DNA of 64,000 nt from Amycolatopsis oliviviridis (GTDB taxonomy: Bacteria; Actinomycetota; Actinomycetes; Mycobacteriales; Pseudonocardiaceae), in assembly GCF_014654365.1 (NCBI RefSeq), contig NZ_BNAY01000002.1, positions 186,001 through 250,000 on the forward strand. Reading direction: 5' to 3'. Below are positions 31,856 to 41,342 of the stretch, in pieces (position 1 is the first letter of the stretch; every line of letters begins with the position of its first letter). The position numbers and the translations under genes were made by a program. A model generated the notes under the pieces. The model saw only the letters and a list, made by a program, of their open reading frames with translations, searched no databases and was not told the origin of the DNA.

Positions 31856-33364
31856 GTGACGAAGGAGGTGGACCCCGTCAGCGAGTTCGGCAAGCACGAC
31901 CGTGACGCGGTCCCGGAGCGGCCGCCCGGTTCGCTCCGGGGTTTCGCCGACACCGTCGGCCTCGCCGCCGCCCGCGTCTGGCGGCTGCGTGGCCGTGCCT
32001 GGAACACCCTGCGGCATCCGGCGGGCTGGGAACTGTGGCGACTGCCGCCCGCGGCGGTCTTCTGGATGCTCGGCACCGAGATCGCGGTCGCGGTCTGGGC
32101 CCTGTACAGCGGTTTCAAGGCCACTGTCACGACCACGGACCTCGTCCGCTTCGGTGTGATCGCGGGCTGTGCGATCTGGTACCTCGTCCAGACCCAGCAT
32201 CCCGAGGAGCAGCGCCGCGCCGACGACCGGCGGGGCGAGCACATCGACCAGACCGCCGTCTGGCTGGGCGGCGCGGCCGTCCTCCTGCCGCCCACCCTGT
32301 CACTGGCGCTGCTGCTGATGGTGCGCGTGCAGCGCTACTCCATCGCGCACAAGGCGATGACGACGTTCCTGTTCACGACCGCCGCGCACGCCGCCTCCAT
32401 CCTCGGCGTGCACGCGATCACCGAACTGACGTCGCTGCACACCTGGCTCGAATCCGGGACGCTCCCCCAGCGAGCGGGCGACATCGTGGTCGCCGCCGTC
32501 GCGCTGGTGGGCGCCGCGCTCTGGTACTTCGCGTCGCAAACGCTCTTGATCAGCATCGCGCGTGGCCTGGCGTGGGGCGGCTGGCGGCGGCAGAAGCTGA
32601 TCGGCAGCTGGGCCGACAACGCCGACTTCGTCTACGCGCTGCAGCTCGCGGCGTGCACCACGATCCTCGGCGCGGTCAACATCGCGCTGGTGCCGCTGGT
32701 GATGATCGGGGTCGCGCTGCGCTCGACCCGGCTCTCGCAGACGCTGGCGGACACGATCGCGCGCAGCCAGCGCGACCGGAAGACCGGGCTGCTGACCGAG
32801 GACTCGTTCCACGCCCCGGCCGCCTTGCGGCTGCTCGAAGACCAGACCGACCGGCGGCCGACCGCGTTCCTGATGCTGGATCTCGACCACTTCAAGCAGT
32901 GGAACGACAAGTACGGGCATTCCGGCGGCGACATCGTGCTCGGCTGCGTCAGCGCCGTGCTCCGGCAGAACACCCGCGCCACCGACGTCGTCGGGCGGTG
33001 GGGCGGCGAGGAGTTCTCGGTCCTGCTGCCGGACACCACCCGCGAAGAGGCGATGCGGATCGCCGAGCGGATCCGGGAAGCCGTCGCGAAGACCGCGATC
33101 ACCGGGCTGACGGAACTCGCCAGCGGCCACGCCACCAACGAACCCCGCGCGGTGGGCCCGATCCACGGCTGCACCGTGTCGATCGGCGTCGGGCTCTCGC
33201 CCGAGCACTCGACGGACTACGGCGAGCTCTTCCGCGCGGCGGACACGGCCATGTACCAGGCGAAACGGAGCGGCCGGAACCGGGTCGTCGTGGCGCCCTC
33301 CGCGGTTCCGCCCTCGCCGCGGGTACCGATGTCACGTATGGGACCCGACCGGTCCCATACGTGA
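31856..33364 (+). CDS. Membrane diguanylate cyclase (GGDEF)
   Basis: This protein of about 502 residues has an N-terminal region with five or six hydrophobic helices (LWRLPPAAVFWMLGTEIAVA, TTDLVRFGVIAGCAIWYLVQ and others) and a C-terminal GGDEF domain with FLMLDLDHFKQWNDKYGH and GRWGGEEFSVLLPD. The GGEEF motif is active-type, and RATD five residues before it is the c-di-GMP inhibitory I-site. It makes c-di-GMP, a regulator of actinomycete development. GTG 31856 is probable, GTG 31868 possible. A paralogue lies at 45123. Confidence 0.92.
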   Translation: MTKEVDPVSEFGKHDRDAVPERPPGSLRGFADTVGLAAARVWRLRGRAWNTLRHPAGWELWRLPPAAVFWMLGTEIAVAVWALYSGFKATVTTTDLVRFGVIAGCAIWYLVQTQHPEEQRRADDRRGEHIDQTAVWLGGAAVLLPPTLSLALLLMVRVQRYSIAHKAMTTFLFTTAAHAASILGVHAITELTSLHTWLESGTLPQRAGDIVVAAVALVGAALWYFASQTLLISIARGLAWGGWRRQKLIGSWADNADFVYALQLAACTTILGAVNIALVPLVMIGVALRSTRLSQTLADTIARSQRDRKTGLLTEDSFHAPAALRLLEDQTDRRPTAFLMLDLDHFKQWNDKYGHSGGDIVLGCVSAVLRQNTRATDVVGRWGGEEFSVLLPDTTREEAMRIAERIREAVAKTAITGLTELASGHATNEPRAVGPIHGCTVSIGVGLSPEHSTDYGELFRAADTAMYQAKRSGRNRVVVAPSAVPPSPRVPMSRMGPDRSHT

Positions 33365-33367
33365 CAT
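33329..33367. terminator. Hairpin at the end of the first GGDEF gene
   Basis: Perfect 17-bp arms (33329-33345, 33351-33367) flank CGACC. The TGA stop (33362-33364) is inside the right arm. It also lies 26 bp beyond the stop of the convergent PAP2 gene and may serve both. Confidence 0.75.
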
Positions 33368-33392
33368 TCCGGAGCACCTCCGAAGGCCCGCC

Positions 33393-34340
33393 TCAGCGGC
33401 GGGTCACGAGGCGGGTCTCGAGCAGGTCGTCGACCACCCGGGTCTGGACGCCGGTCCGCCGCTCGAACGCCGAACCGTGCAAGGGCCACAGCGCGACCAG
33501 CACGATCCCCACGGCGGACAGCCCGGCCAGCACCAGCGCGGCGACGAACTGGGCGGCGCCGTCGGTCGCCGTGCTCAGCACCGCGAACCCGATCAGCACG
33601 ATCGCGGTGGGCAGCACCGCGGCCAGCACCACCAGCGCGGCGGACGTGCGGCGCAGGTCCCGGCGCCGGGAGGTCAGCCAGGCGGCGAGCAGGCAGGCGA
33701 TCGACGCCCCCAGCAGGCAGGCGCCCGCCGTGTCGCTCAGCCGGTGCCAGCCCAGCGCGATGGTGGACGACGCGACCCAGGCGACGGCGACGCCGCCCAG
33801 CCCGCCGATCACCGTACGGAACCGCTGGGGCAGAACGAAAGCGAGCGCCATCAGGATCGCCATGGCGGCACTGACGTGTCCGCTCGGGAAGCTGTTGTGT
33901 CCCGGTCCGCGACCGCTGTCGGGCAGGTCGGGCCGTTCGAGGACGTACAGCTTGAGCAACTGCGCGGCGACGAGCGGGAGCACGAGGACGAACAGCGCGG
34001 GGACGATGAGGCCGGGCTTGCGGCGAACGAGCGCCAGGACCACCAGCACGATGCCGGCGGCGCCGATCACGAGCACCATGTCCTGGTCTCGCAGCGGCCC
34101 CGCCCAGTCCATTGTGGACCATTGGCCGGACTGCGCGCTGCGGACGACGCCGTTCTCCGCGAGCTGACCGGCCGACGTGTGCACGAAGAGCACGAACGTC
34201 ACGATGAACGCGGCGGCCAGGCCCAGTCCGGTGGCGAGCTGGAACACGGCCCTCGACAGGGTGCGCCTGGTCTCGGCGTGCCGTCCGGGCAGCGGACGGT
34301 GGGCGGGGGTCGGTTTCGCTTCGGGGGTGAGAACGGCCAT
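33393..34340 (-). CDS. PAP2-family membrane phosphatase
   Basis: This 315-residue protein has six or more transmembrane helices and the three PAP2 motifs: KLYVLERPDLPD, the PSGH core in NSFPSGHVSAAMAIL and the SRxxxxxHxxxD-like STIALGWHRLSDTAGAC. The family dephosphorylates lipid phosphates such as undecaprenyl pyrophosphate or phosphatidic acid, with its active site facing the outside. About 80 residues after the last motif form extra helices. ATG 34340 is chosen, and the gene is divergent from the response regulator. Start could also be GTG 34358. Confidence 0.9.
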   Translation of the reverse strand: MAVLTPEAKPTPAHRPLPGRHAETRRTLSRAVFQLATGLGLAAAFIVTFVLFVHTSAGQLAENGVVRSAQSGQWSTMDWAGPLRDQDMVLVIGAAGIVLVVLALVRRKPGLIVPALFVLVLPLVAAQLLKLYVLERPDLPDSGRGPGHNSFPSGHVSAAMAILMALAFVLPQRFRTVIGGLGGVAVAWVASSTIALGWHRLSDTAGACLLGASIACLLAAWLTSRRRDLRRTSAALVVLAAVLPTAIVLIGFAVLSTATDGAAQFVAALVLAGLSAVGIVLVALWPLHGSAFERRTGVQTRVVDDLLETRLVTRR

Positions 34341-34450
34341 GGGTCTCACTGTCCCCACGCCGTTTAGCCGTGAGGTCCGGACAATGTCATGGTTCTGCTA
34401 CAAGATCGGGCCGAGTCGCACACGCGCCGCGATATCCGAATAATGGCGGC

Positions 34451-35139
<689 letters not shown>

Positions 35140-35143
<4 letters not shown>

Positions 35144-36552
35144 GGCTGCTCTCCGGGCTGCGGCCCCGGCTCATCCTGGCCTTCGCGGCGATGACGATCA
35201 TCGGGGCGGCGGCCGCGGCGGGGGCCAGTTACGTCTCGGCCCGCAACGCGATCCTCGAAGCGGTCCAGAACGCCGCGATGAATCAGCTGAAGGACCGGGT
35301 CAGCGCCTACGGCCGCCCGCTGTCCACGCCGCCGACCCAGGAGCAGCTCAACGACTTCGCGGGCAGCCTGCGGTTGAACGCCGTCGCGGTCTACGGGAAG
35401 CTGCGCTCGGTCAACGGTCCGGACTTGACCGTCTTCTCGCCCGAATTGCGGCAGACCGTCGCGAGCGACACCCGGATCCAGTTCCAGCGGGTGGACCGGG
35501 AAACCAGCCCCGAGCTCTTGGTCGGCCTGCCGGTGCTGTCGCGGCGGCTGGACGGGGCGATGGGGGCCAGCGGCGTCGAGGTGTACTCGCTCACCTCCCT
35601 CGTCCAGCAGCAACAGGCCATCGACGAACTGGCGAAGTCCGCCTGGCAGATGGCGGCCCTCGCCCTGCCGCTGGCCGCCGCGCTCGCCCTGCTCGCGGCG
35701 AGACAGGTGCTGCGGCCCGTCCGCGCGCTCAACACCGCGGCCGCCCAGCTCGGCGAAGGCAGGCTCGACGTCCGGCTGCCCGCCAAGGGATCCGACGAGC
35801 TGGCCGAACTGGTCACCACGTTCAACAACACCGCCGCCGAACTGGAGCGCACGGTCGGTGAGCTGAGAGCGATGGAGGCCGACGCCCGCCGGTTCGTGGC
35901 CGACGTCTCGCACGAACTCCGCACGCCGCTCGCGGCGATGAACGCGGTCACCGACGTCCTGGACGAGGACGCGGAGGCGTTGCCGCCGGACACCGCCGTC
36001 GCGGCGCGGCTGGTCTCGGGCGAGACCCGCAGGTTGACCCGGCTCGTGCAGGACCTGGTCGAGATCTCCCGGTTCGACGCGGGCCGCGCCGAACTCGTGC
36101 TCGACGAATGGGATCTCGCGACGGCGATCCGGGACAGTCTCGACGCCCGCGGCTGGCGTGACGGCGAAGAGCTGGTCGTCGACCTGCCGGAGGGGGTACT
36201 CGCCCGCGTCGACCGGCGTCGGCTCGACCTGATCGTGGCCAACCTCGTCGGCAACGCGTTCCGGCACGGTGAGGCGCCGGTCGAAGTCCGGCTACGCGCC
36301 GACGGCGACGGCGTCACACTGGAGGTCGACGACCACGGGCCCGGGATCGACCCCGAGGTCCTGCCGCATGTCTTCGACCGGTTCACCAAGGCCGACACCG
36401 CCCGTGCCCGGTCCGAGGGCAGCGGGCTGGGCCTGGCGATCGCGCTGGAGAACGCCCGTCTGCACGGTGGCGACATCACGGCCGCCAATACCGGACACGG
36501 CGCCCGGTTCGTGCTGCGCCTGCCGCACCGCACCGAAGGAGGGACGCGATGA
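35140..36552 (+). CDS. HAMP-containing sensor histidine kinase
   Basis: This 470-residue kinase has a first transmembrane helix at residues about 10-32, an external sensor of roughly 130 residues, a second helix around 168-190, HAMP (RQVLRPVRALNTAAAQLGEG), the phospho-histidine box VADVSHELRTPLAAMNAVTD and ATPase boxes LIVANLVGNAFRHG, DHGPGIDPEVLPHVFDRF and GSGLGLAIALENARLHGGD. It phosphorylates the adjacent regulator. The following lipoprotein could modulate the sensor, as LpqB does for MtrB or CseA for CseC. Confidence 0.94.
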
Positions 36553-37046
36553 GGAGGACCCGGATCCTGCCCGCCCTCGCAGCCGCTGCACTGGTGGCGG
36601 CCTGCGGCGTGCAGCCGACCGGCGTCGTCCCGGCCGGGCCCGGTCCCTCGATCCGCGCCACGTCGGGGGCGAGGGGCCTGGGCGGTGTGACGCTGTACTT
36701 CGTCTCCGACGGCCGGGTCATCCCGGTGACGCGGCCCAGCGAAGGCTTCATCTCTCCCGAAGGCGCGATCACGATGTTGCTGAAGGGGCCGACGGAACGG
36801 GAAGCCGCGCAGGGACTCACCACGTTCGTCCCGCTGGGGGTGGACCAGGTCCGGGTCTATCCTGGCGACCCGTCGAGCCTCTCGCTGCCGTTCTCGGTGC
36901 GCAAACTGTCCGACCAGGCCATCAATCAGCTGGTCTGCACCGTGATCGCGGCCTCGACGAACACCGGCCAGGCTGCGCAGCCCCCCGGGGTGAACGTGAT
37001 CTCGCCCTACGAAGACGTGTACTTCCAGTCCTGCAAAGCGGACTGA
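36549..37046 (+). CDS. GerMN-domain lipoprotein
   Basis: This 165-residue protein has a lipoprotein signal (RTRILPALAAAALVAACGVQ; lipobox LVAAC, Cys about residue 19) and a GerMN-like domain: VTLYFVSDGRVIPVTRP, AITMLLKGPTEREAAQGLTT and LPFSVRKLSDQAINQLVCTV. GerMN domains occur in LpqB, which works with MtrAB, and in wall-related proteins. The ATGA overlap with the kinase gene makes it part of the two-component operon, anchored outside the membrane near the sensor. Confidence 0.9.
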   Translation: MRRTRILPALAAAALVAACGVQPTGVVPAGPGPSIRATSGARGLGGVTLYFVSDGRVIPVTRPSEGFISPEGAITMLLKGPTEREAAQGLTTFVPLGVDQVRVYPGDPSSLSLPFSVRKLSDQAINQLVCTVIAASTNTGQAAQPPGVNVISPYEDVYFQSCKAD

Positions 37047-37242
37047 TTTCGTCACTCACAGTGCTCACACAAAAGCACTTCTTGTACCTGTACGGACGTG
37101 AGCTCCTTTTGGTTCACGGATCAAGGTAACTGTGGGCGAACGCACTCGGGCGTGACATTGCCGTGTCCTTTTCGTAATGTTGCCCGGAGCTCGCGGCCCC
37201 CGACGCGAGTTCCCGTCCCCGAAGTGGTGAGTGATCAGAGAA

Positions 37243-37914
37243 ATGGCCGGCAGACATCGCAAGAACAAGGCTCCGCAGTGGAAGCTCCCCGCGGGTATCG
37301 CGGCAGCGGTCGCCACGGCGCTCCCGGCGTCGATGTGGCTGACCACCGCAGGTTCCCCTGACGTCGAAGCGGCCAGTGCCGCGCTCGCGCTGCAGGCTCC
37401 CCCGGTCTCCAGCGTGACTCCCCCGCCGTCGACCAGCAGCACCCCGCCCTCCAGCTCGACGACTACCCCGCCCCCGTCGACCTCCTCGGCTCCCCCGAAG
37501 CCGACGACGTCGACCAAGGCCCCCGCCCCGGTGAAGAAGACCGTGCCCGCCACGACGGCGTGTTCGACCAGTCTCGCCGGCACCAAGCCGCACGTCGCCC
37601 AGGTCGGCAACCACGTCAAGGCGAAGTTCGGCGTCAAGACCGTCGGCGGCGTCGCCGGCCGCGCGAACGCCAGCGACCACCCGTCCGGCCTCGCGCTGGA
37701 CTTCATGGTGGACACCGCCACCGGCAACGCCATCGCCGACTACATCCTCGCCAATCAGAAGGACTTCGGCGTCACCTACGTCATCTGGCGCCAGCGCTAC
37801 AACGACGGCAGCGGCTGGGACACCATGGAGGACCGCGGCGGCGCGACCGCCAACCACATGGACCACGTCCACGTCTCCTTCGCCAAGAGCGCGAAGGTCA
37901 GCGTCAGCTGCTGA
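37243..37914 (+). CDS. Secreted M15/VanY-like (ARB_07466-type) protein with Pro/Ser/Thr linker
   Basis: This 223-residue protein begins MAGRHRKNKAPQWKLPAGIA with a signal or anchor helix to about residue 45, then a Pro/Ser/Thr-rich wall-spanning linker (about 55-105). The C-terminal domain carries ASDHPSGLALDFMV and NHMDHVHVSF, matching the zinc-binding His-Asp-His pattern of M15 D,D-carboxypeptidase-like proteins. It probably binds or cleaves peptidoglycan outside the cell. ATG 37243 is preferred; GTG 37231 is possible. Two cysteines (TACSTS and the last residue) could form a disulfide. Confidence 0.82.
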   Translation: MAGRHRKNKAPQWKLPAGIAAAVATALPASMWLTTAGSPDVEAASAALALQAPPVSSVTPPPSTSSTPPSSSTTTPPPSTSSAPPKPTTSTKAPAPVKKTVPATTACSTSLAGTKPHVAQVGNHVKAKFGVKTVGGVAGRANASDHPSGLALDFMVDTATGNAIADYILANQKDFGVTYVIWRQRYNDGSGWDTMEDRGGATANHMDHVHVSFAKSAKVSVSC

Positions 37915-38001
37915 CGACGTCCCTTGAGTTCCATTGAGCCGTAGGGCAAATGTGGCGCTTCAGGTCACGCGGGTAGTGCCGGTCACGTCTCGTGGCAGGC
38001 G

Positions 38002-38056
38002 AGGTGACGGGGGAAGATTCCGGACGTTCAACGGCCAGAATCTTCCCCCGTCACCT
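38002..38056. repeat. Hairpin, 19-bp arms
   Basis: AGGTGACGGGGGAAGATTC (38002-38020) pairs perfectly with 38038-38056 around a 17-base loop. It is of a different sequence from families A and B and may be the terminator of the M15-like gene. Confidence 0.7.
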
Positions 38057-38108
38057 TCACACTCAACCGCCAGCCGCACCAGCGGGTAAGCAAATACGAG
38101 TCCACTGG

Positions 38109-38130
38109 AACGCGACTTACCACTCACGAC
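38109..38130. repeat. Half copy of family B repeat
   Basis: AACGCGACTTACCACTCACG and the next two bases match the right arm of the family B hairpin at 26113-26134. The complementary half is 409 bp away at 38539-38558, in inverted orientation. Confidence 0.6.
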
Positions 38131-38213
38131 CACCTGTACCCAGCGTGGTCAGGTGGGAGCCGATGTCACGAACGCTCCGCTGCCGCAGTTCAAGTACGTC
38201 CCGCGGGGCGGAC

Positions 38214-38266
38214 GTTGTGAAAGCCACTTTCACAACGTTGAAGGTTGCGAAAGTGGCTTTCACAAC
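38214..38266. repeat. Hairpin with 18-bp arms
   Basis: GTTGTGAAAGCCACTTTC (38214-38231) pairs with 38249-38266. The arm itself contains the smaller palindrome GTGAAAG-CCA-CTTTCAC, giving alternative folds. Confidence 0.7.
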
Positions 38267-38300
38267 ACCACCTTCCCGGAGTGCGCTGGGCCGAGGTGCT

Positions 38301-38349
38301 CGTGAAGGCCTCCTTGCCTACCCTGAAGGTAGTGAAGGAGGCCTTCACG
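38301..38349. repeat. Family A hairpin, 15-bp arms
   Basis: CGTGAAGGCCTCCTT (38301-38315) pairs with 38335-38349. It shares the GTGAAGG/CCTTCAC core of other family A members. Confidence 0.7.
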
Positions 38350-38412
38350 GACAGCCGCAACGCCCCCGGGAACCCCAGCCGCCACAGAAGCCCCAAGTAC
38401 CACAGCGGATGC

Positions 38413-38433
38413 GCGTGAAGGCCCCCTTCACGC
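38413..38433. repeat. Family A short hairpin
   Basis: GCGTGAAGG (38413-38421), CCC loop, CCTTCACGC (38425-38433). Confidence 0.65.
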
Positions 38434-38471
38434 AGCTCAGCCGAGGAAACTCGCCCTTCACGCCGACCCAA

Positions 38472-38526
38472 GTACATGAAGGGGTCCTTCACGGAGCCAG
38501 GCGCAAGCAAGGGGGCCTTCATGTAC
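38472..38526. repeat. Family A hairpin with one mismatch pair
   Basis: GTACATGAAGGGGTCCTT (38472-38489) pairs with AAGGGGGCCTTCATGTAC (38509-38526) with one G-T type mismatch in the core. The GTACATGAAGG end is the same as in the hairpin at 15785. Confidence 0.7.
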
Positions 38527-38558
38527 CGCGAACAGCCTCGTGAGCGGTAAGTGCCGTT

Positions 38559-39041
38559 CTAACGACGCCGAGCGGACCGTTCGCCGGGCTGGACCACAGG
38601 TCGTCCCACGACCTCTTCCACGCCTTTGACGGCGAGCCGGTCCGCTCGCTCGTTCTCCGGATGCCCGGCGTGCCCCTTGACCCAATGCCATTCGACCTCG
38701 TGCTGTGAAGCGGCTTCGTCGAGGCGGCGCCACAGGTCGGCGTTCTTGACCGGCGTCTTGGCCGAGGTCATCCAGCCGTTGTTCTTCCAGTTCCGCACCC
38801 AGCTGGTGATGCCGTTCCGGACGTAGGTGCTGTCGGTGTAGATGTCCACCGTGACCCGGCGCTTGAGGCTTTCCAGCGCCTCGATGGGCGCGGTCAGCTC
38901 CATCCGGTTGTTCGTGGTCGGCCCGGGATCCCCGCCGTAGATCTCCTTCTCGACCGTGCCGTACCGCAGCACCGCGCCCCAGCCGCCGGGACCGGGATTG
39001 CCGCTGCACGCACCATCGGTGTAGATCTCGACTTCCGCCAC
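38559..39041 (-). CDS. rnhA: Ribonuclease HI
   Basis: This 160-residue protein has [20 protein letters not shown] (first catalytic Asp), [18 protein letters not shown] (Glu), [20 protein letters not shown] (second Asp), [18 protein letters not shown] (His and last Asp), the complete DEDD set of RNase HI, which cleaves RNA in RNA-DNA hybrids. ATG 39041. The last residues (SARRR) and the TAG stop are encoded by a truncated family B repeat, so the original C-terminus may have been replaced. It lies 26 bp downstream of dinB on the same strand. Confidence 0.95.
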   Translation of the reverse strand: MAEVEIYTDGACSGNPGPGGWGAVLRYGTVEKEIYGGDPGPTTNNRMELTAPIEALESLKRRVTVDIYTDSTYVRNGITSWVRNWKNNGWMTSAKTPVKNADLWRRLDEAASQHEVEWHWVKGHAGHPENERADRLAVKGVEEVVGRPVVQPGERSARRR

Positions 39042-39067
39042 CGGGACACCCTAACGACCGGACGGGG

Positions 39068-40258
39068 TCAGTCCGGCAGCAGTGGCACCCACGGCTCCTC
39101 GGCCTGCCCGAGGTGCACCGCCCGTGTGATGGACTTCGAACCGAAGCGGTCCCGGACGGTGTCGAGCGTCGCGTCGAGCGCGTCCCTCGGCTTGGCCTCG
39201 AACGGCAGAGCCAGCTGGATCGAGTCGTCTTTCGTCAGGTTCGTGAGCGCGAGGCCGATCAGGGTGAGCCCGCGTTCGTCGATCAACGGTCTCGCCGCGG
39301 CGAGCAGGTCACGGGCCGCCGCGACGATCGCGCCGGTCTGCTCAGTCGCCTCCAGCAGGGTGTGCGAACGCGTCGCCTTGGTGAAGTCGGCGAACCGCAT
39401 GCGCAGCACCACCGTGCGACACACCCGGTGCGCCGCGCGCAACCGGCGGGCCAGGCGATCGGCCAGGGTCAGCAGCATCGTGTCGAGTTCGGCGGGTGAA
39501 CGCGGTCTGCTGCCGAGCGCGCGCTGCGCCCCGATCGACCGGCGACGGTGACCGGTCCGCACCCGCCTCGGATCGTCGTTGTGGGCCAGGGCGTGCAGGT
39601 GGGTGCCGACGCCGCGGCCGAGCATCCGGACGAGTTCCTTCTCCCCGAACCCCTCCATCTGCCCGACCGTCGTCACGCCGCGTTCGCGCAGCTTCTGCGC
39701 GGTCACCTTGCCCACGCCCCACAGCCGCTCGACCGGAAGCGGGTGCAGGAACTCCATCTCCTTGTCGTGCGGCACGACGAGCAGGCCGTCGGGTTTCGCG
39801 ACCCCGCTGGCCACCTTCGCGAGGAACTTCGTCCTGGCGACGCCGACGGTGATCGGCAGGCCGACCTGCTCCAGGACGTCCTTCCGCAGTTGCGCGGCGA
39901 TCCGGCTCGGCGTGCCCGCGATCTTCAGCAGGCCGCCGACGTCGAGGAAGGCCTCGTCGATCGAGATGCCCTCCACCAGCGGCGTCGTGTTGCCGAAGAC
40001 CTCGAAGACCGCCTTGCTCGCCTCCGAGTACGCGTGCATCCGAGGCGGGACGACGATCGCGTCCGGGCACAGCCGCCGCGCCTGCCCGCCGCCCATCGCC
40101 GTCCGGACGCCGTACGCCTTGGCCTCGTAACTGGCCGCCAGGACGACGCCCCCGCCGACGATGACCGGGCGCCCGCGCAGGCTCGGGTCGTCCCGCTGCT
40201 CGACCGACGCGTAGAACGAGTCCAGGTCGGCGTGCAGGATGGGCCCCTCGGTCGTCAT
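39068..40258 (-). CDS. dinB: DNA polymerase IV
   Basis: This 396-residue Y-family polymerase has ILHADLDSFYASVEQRDDPS (catalytic Asp and steric residues), VLAASYEAKAYGVRTAMGGG, ISIDEAFLDVGGL with the second catalytic acidic pair, GVARTKFLAKVASGVAKPDG and the HhH segment. It performs error-prone lesion bypass. ATG 40258 stands one base away from a perfect LexA box, so the transcript is probably leaderless and SOS-induced. The C-terminus (LALPFEAKPRDALDATLDTV, then VRDRFG) is the usual little-finger end, lacking an obvious long beta-clamp tail. Confidence 0.95.
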   Translation of the reverse strand: MTTEGPILHADLDSFYASVEQRDDPSLRGRPVIVGGGVVLAASYEAKAYGVRTAMGGGQARRLCPDAIVVPPRMHAYSEASKAVFEVFGNTTPLVEGISIDEAFLDVGGLLKIAGTPSRIAAQLRKDVLEQVGLPITVGVARTKFLAKVASGVAKPDGLLVVPHDKEMEFLHPLPVERLWGVGKVTAQKLRERGVTTVGQMEGFGEKELVRMLGRGVGTHLHALAHNDDPRRVRTGHRRRSIGAQRALGSRPRSPAELDTMLLTLADRLARRLRAAHRVCRTVVLRMRFADFTKATRSHTLLEATEQTGAIVAAARDLLAAARPLIDERGLTLIGLALTNLTKDDSIQLALPFEAKPRDALDATLDTVRDRFGSKSITRAVHLGQAEEPWVPLLPD

Positions 40259-40259
40259 A

Positions 40260-40271
40260 GAACATATGTTC
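40260..40271. promoter_or_regulatory. LexA (SOS) box of dinB
   Basis: GAACATATGTTC is a perfect 12-bp palindrome matching the Gram-positive LexA consensus GAACNNNNGTTC. It touches the dinB start region on the reverse strand. Confidence 0.85.
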
Positions 40272-40307
40272 GCATCAAACGGCCGAACGACCAAGCTCCG
40301 GACCGGG

Positions 40308-40973
40308 TCAGACGCCGGCCCGGCGGGCGAGGAGTTCCGGGGCGAGGACTTCCACAGAGCCTGGTCCGACGCTGATCAGGCCCTCGGCGGCCAGTGCGCG
40401 GAGCGCCCGGTTGACCGAGACGCGGGTGGCGCCGATCGCCTCGGCCAGCCCCTGCTGCGCACCGGGCGGCAGGACCGTGGTCCCGGATCGCCCGGCCGCT
40501 CGCGCCAGCCACGCCGCGACCCGGGTGGTGACGTCGGCGAAATTGGCACGCACCAGCTCGTCCCGCAGATCCCGCAGGTCACGGACGAGATAGGCCAGGA
40601 CATGGCGGCGCACGCCCGGCAGGTCGTCGATGAGCGCCGAAAGCTCGCGAGCGGGAACGAAGCGCAGCCGGGCCCTGGTCGCCGCCGACCACGTCGCGGT
40701 GTGGTCGCCGGTATCCAGCACCGCGACCTTGTCCACCGCGCACGGCGCCGCAAACTGGCCCAGTCGCAGCCGCCGTCCGTCGACGGTGTCGTGGACGGCG
40801 GTCAGCGTGCCGCTCTCGACCACGATGAGCCGGGTCGCGGGATCGCCCCGCACGGCCACGACGTGGCCGGCTTCGAACACCCGGACGCTCGACCGGGCCG
40901 CGACCCGCTGCAGGCGCTCCCGGTCGAGGCCGGCGAACAGCGGGACCGCCGCCAACGCGCCCAAATCGTCCAC
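40308..40973 (-). CDS. Crp/Fnr-family transcriptional regulator
   Basis: This 221-residue protein has an N-terminal cyclic-nucleotide-binding-like barrel (LFAGLDRERLQRVAARSSVR, ATRLIVVESGTLTAV, LRLGQFAAPCAVDKVAVLDT) and a C-terminal winged HTH (TTRVAAWLARAA, GLAEAIGATRVSVNRALRAL). The phosphate-cassette residues for cAMP are not convincingly present, and no Fe-S cysteines are seen, so the effector is unknown. It starts at GTG 40973 and is divergent from the YciI gene by 57 bp. Confidence 0.87.
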   Translation of the reverse strand: MDDLGALAAVPLFAGLDRERLQRVAARSSVRVFEAGHVVAVRGDPATRLIVVESGTLTAVHDTVDGRRLRLGQFAAPCAVDKVAVLDTGDHTATWSAATRARLRFVPARELSALIDDLPGVRRHVLAYLVRDLRDLRDELVRANFADVTTRVAAWLARAAGRSGTTVLPPGAQQGLAEAIGATRVSVNRALRALAAEGLISVGPGSVEVLAPELLARRAGV

Positions 40974-41030
40974 GAACGGCAGTATCGCGTGATACAGCGC
41001 CGACGGTGAACCAGGTCCTACCGTCGCGAC

Positions 41031-41342
41031 ATGTTCGTACTACACCTGACCTTCGACGACGATCCCCGGCGGCTGGCCGCCCGCCCCGCCCACCGGGAAC
41101 GGCTGACGGAACTGCACGCCGCGGGACACCTGGTCATGGCCGGGCCTTGGCAGGACGACTCCGGGGCGCTGCTGGTGTTCGGCGCCGATGCCGATATGGA
41201 CGCGATCCTGGGGGCCGACCCCTACTATTCGACGCCCGGGGTGACGGTCAACGCTCTGCGGCGATGGAGTCCGATCCTCGGTCCCGACCCGGCGGGGACC
41301 GTCAGTCGAACGGCGGCCCCGAGTGGGAAACCTGGTGCTTGA
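41031..41342 (+). CDS. YciI-family protein
   Basis: This 103-residue protein has MFVLHLTFDDDPRRLAARPA, HRERLTELHAAGHLVMAGPW and FGADADMDAILGADPYYSTP, the YCII ferredoxin-like fold with the conserved His/Asp pair implied in acid-base chemistry. Its function is not known generally. It converges with and overlaps the monooxygenase gene by 41 bp, so the last 13 residues are encoded by antisense of its neighbour. It is divergent from the Crp-type regulator, which may control it. Confidence 0.85.
   Translation: MFVLHLTFDDDPRRLAARPAHRERLTELHAAGHLVMAGPWQDDSGALLVFGADADMDAILGADPYYSTPGVTVNALRRWSPILGPDPAGTVSRTAAPSGKPGA

Larger units (their letters stand above)
37915..38558. repeat. Cluster of hairpin repeats without genes
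   Basis: Six inverted repeats are packed into about 640 bp between the M15-like gene and rnhA (convergent). No credible coding region was found. Plus-strand frames here carry no ribosome site. Individual repeats are listed separately. Confidence 0.7.

Noticed and set aside
31852..31905. Possible mini-ORF starting GTG CGT GAC, encoding VRDEGGGPRQ...
   Set aside because: It starts like the DNNW peptides but has no ribosome site of its own, runs in an alternative frame of the GGDEF start region and shares no motif beyond RD.
37047..37242. Possible c-di-AMP (ydaO-type) riboswitch before the secreted M15-like gene
   Set aside because: Such riboswitches often precede wall hydrolase genes in actinomycetes, but none of the conserved core segments could be recognised here.
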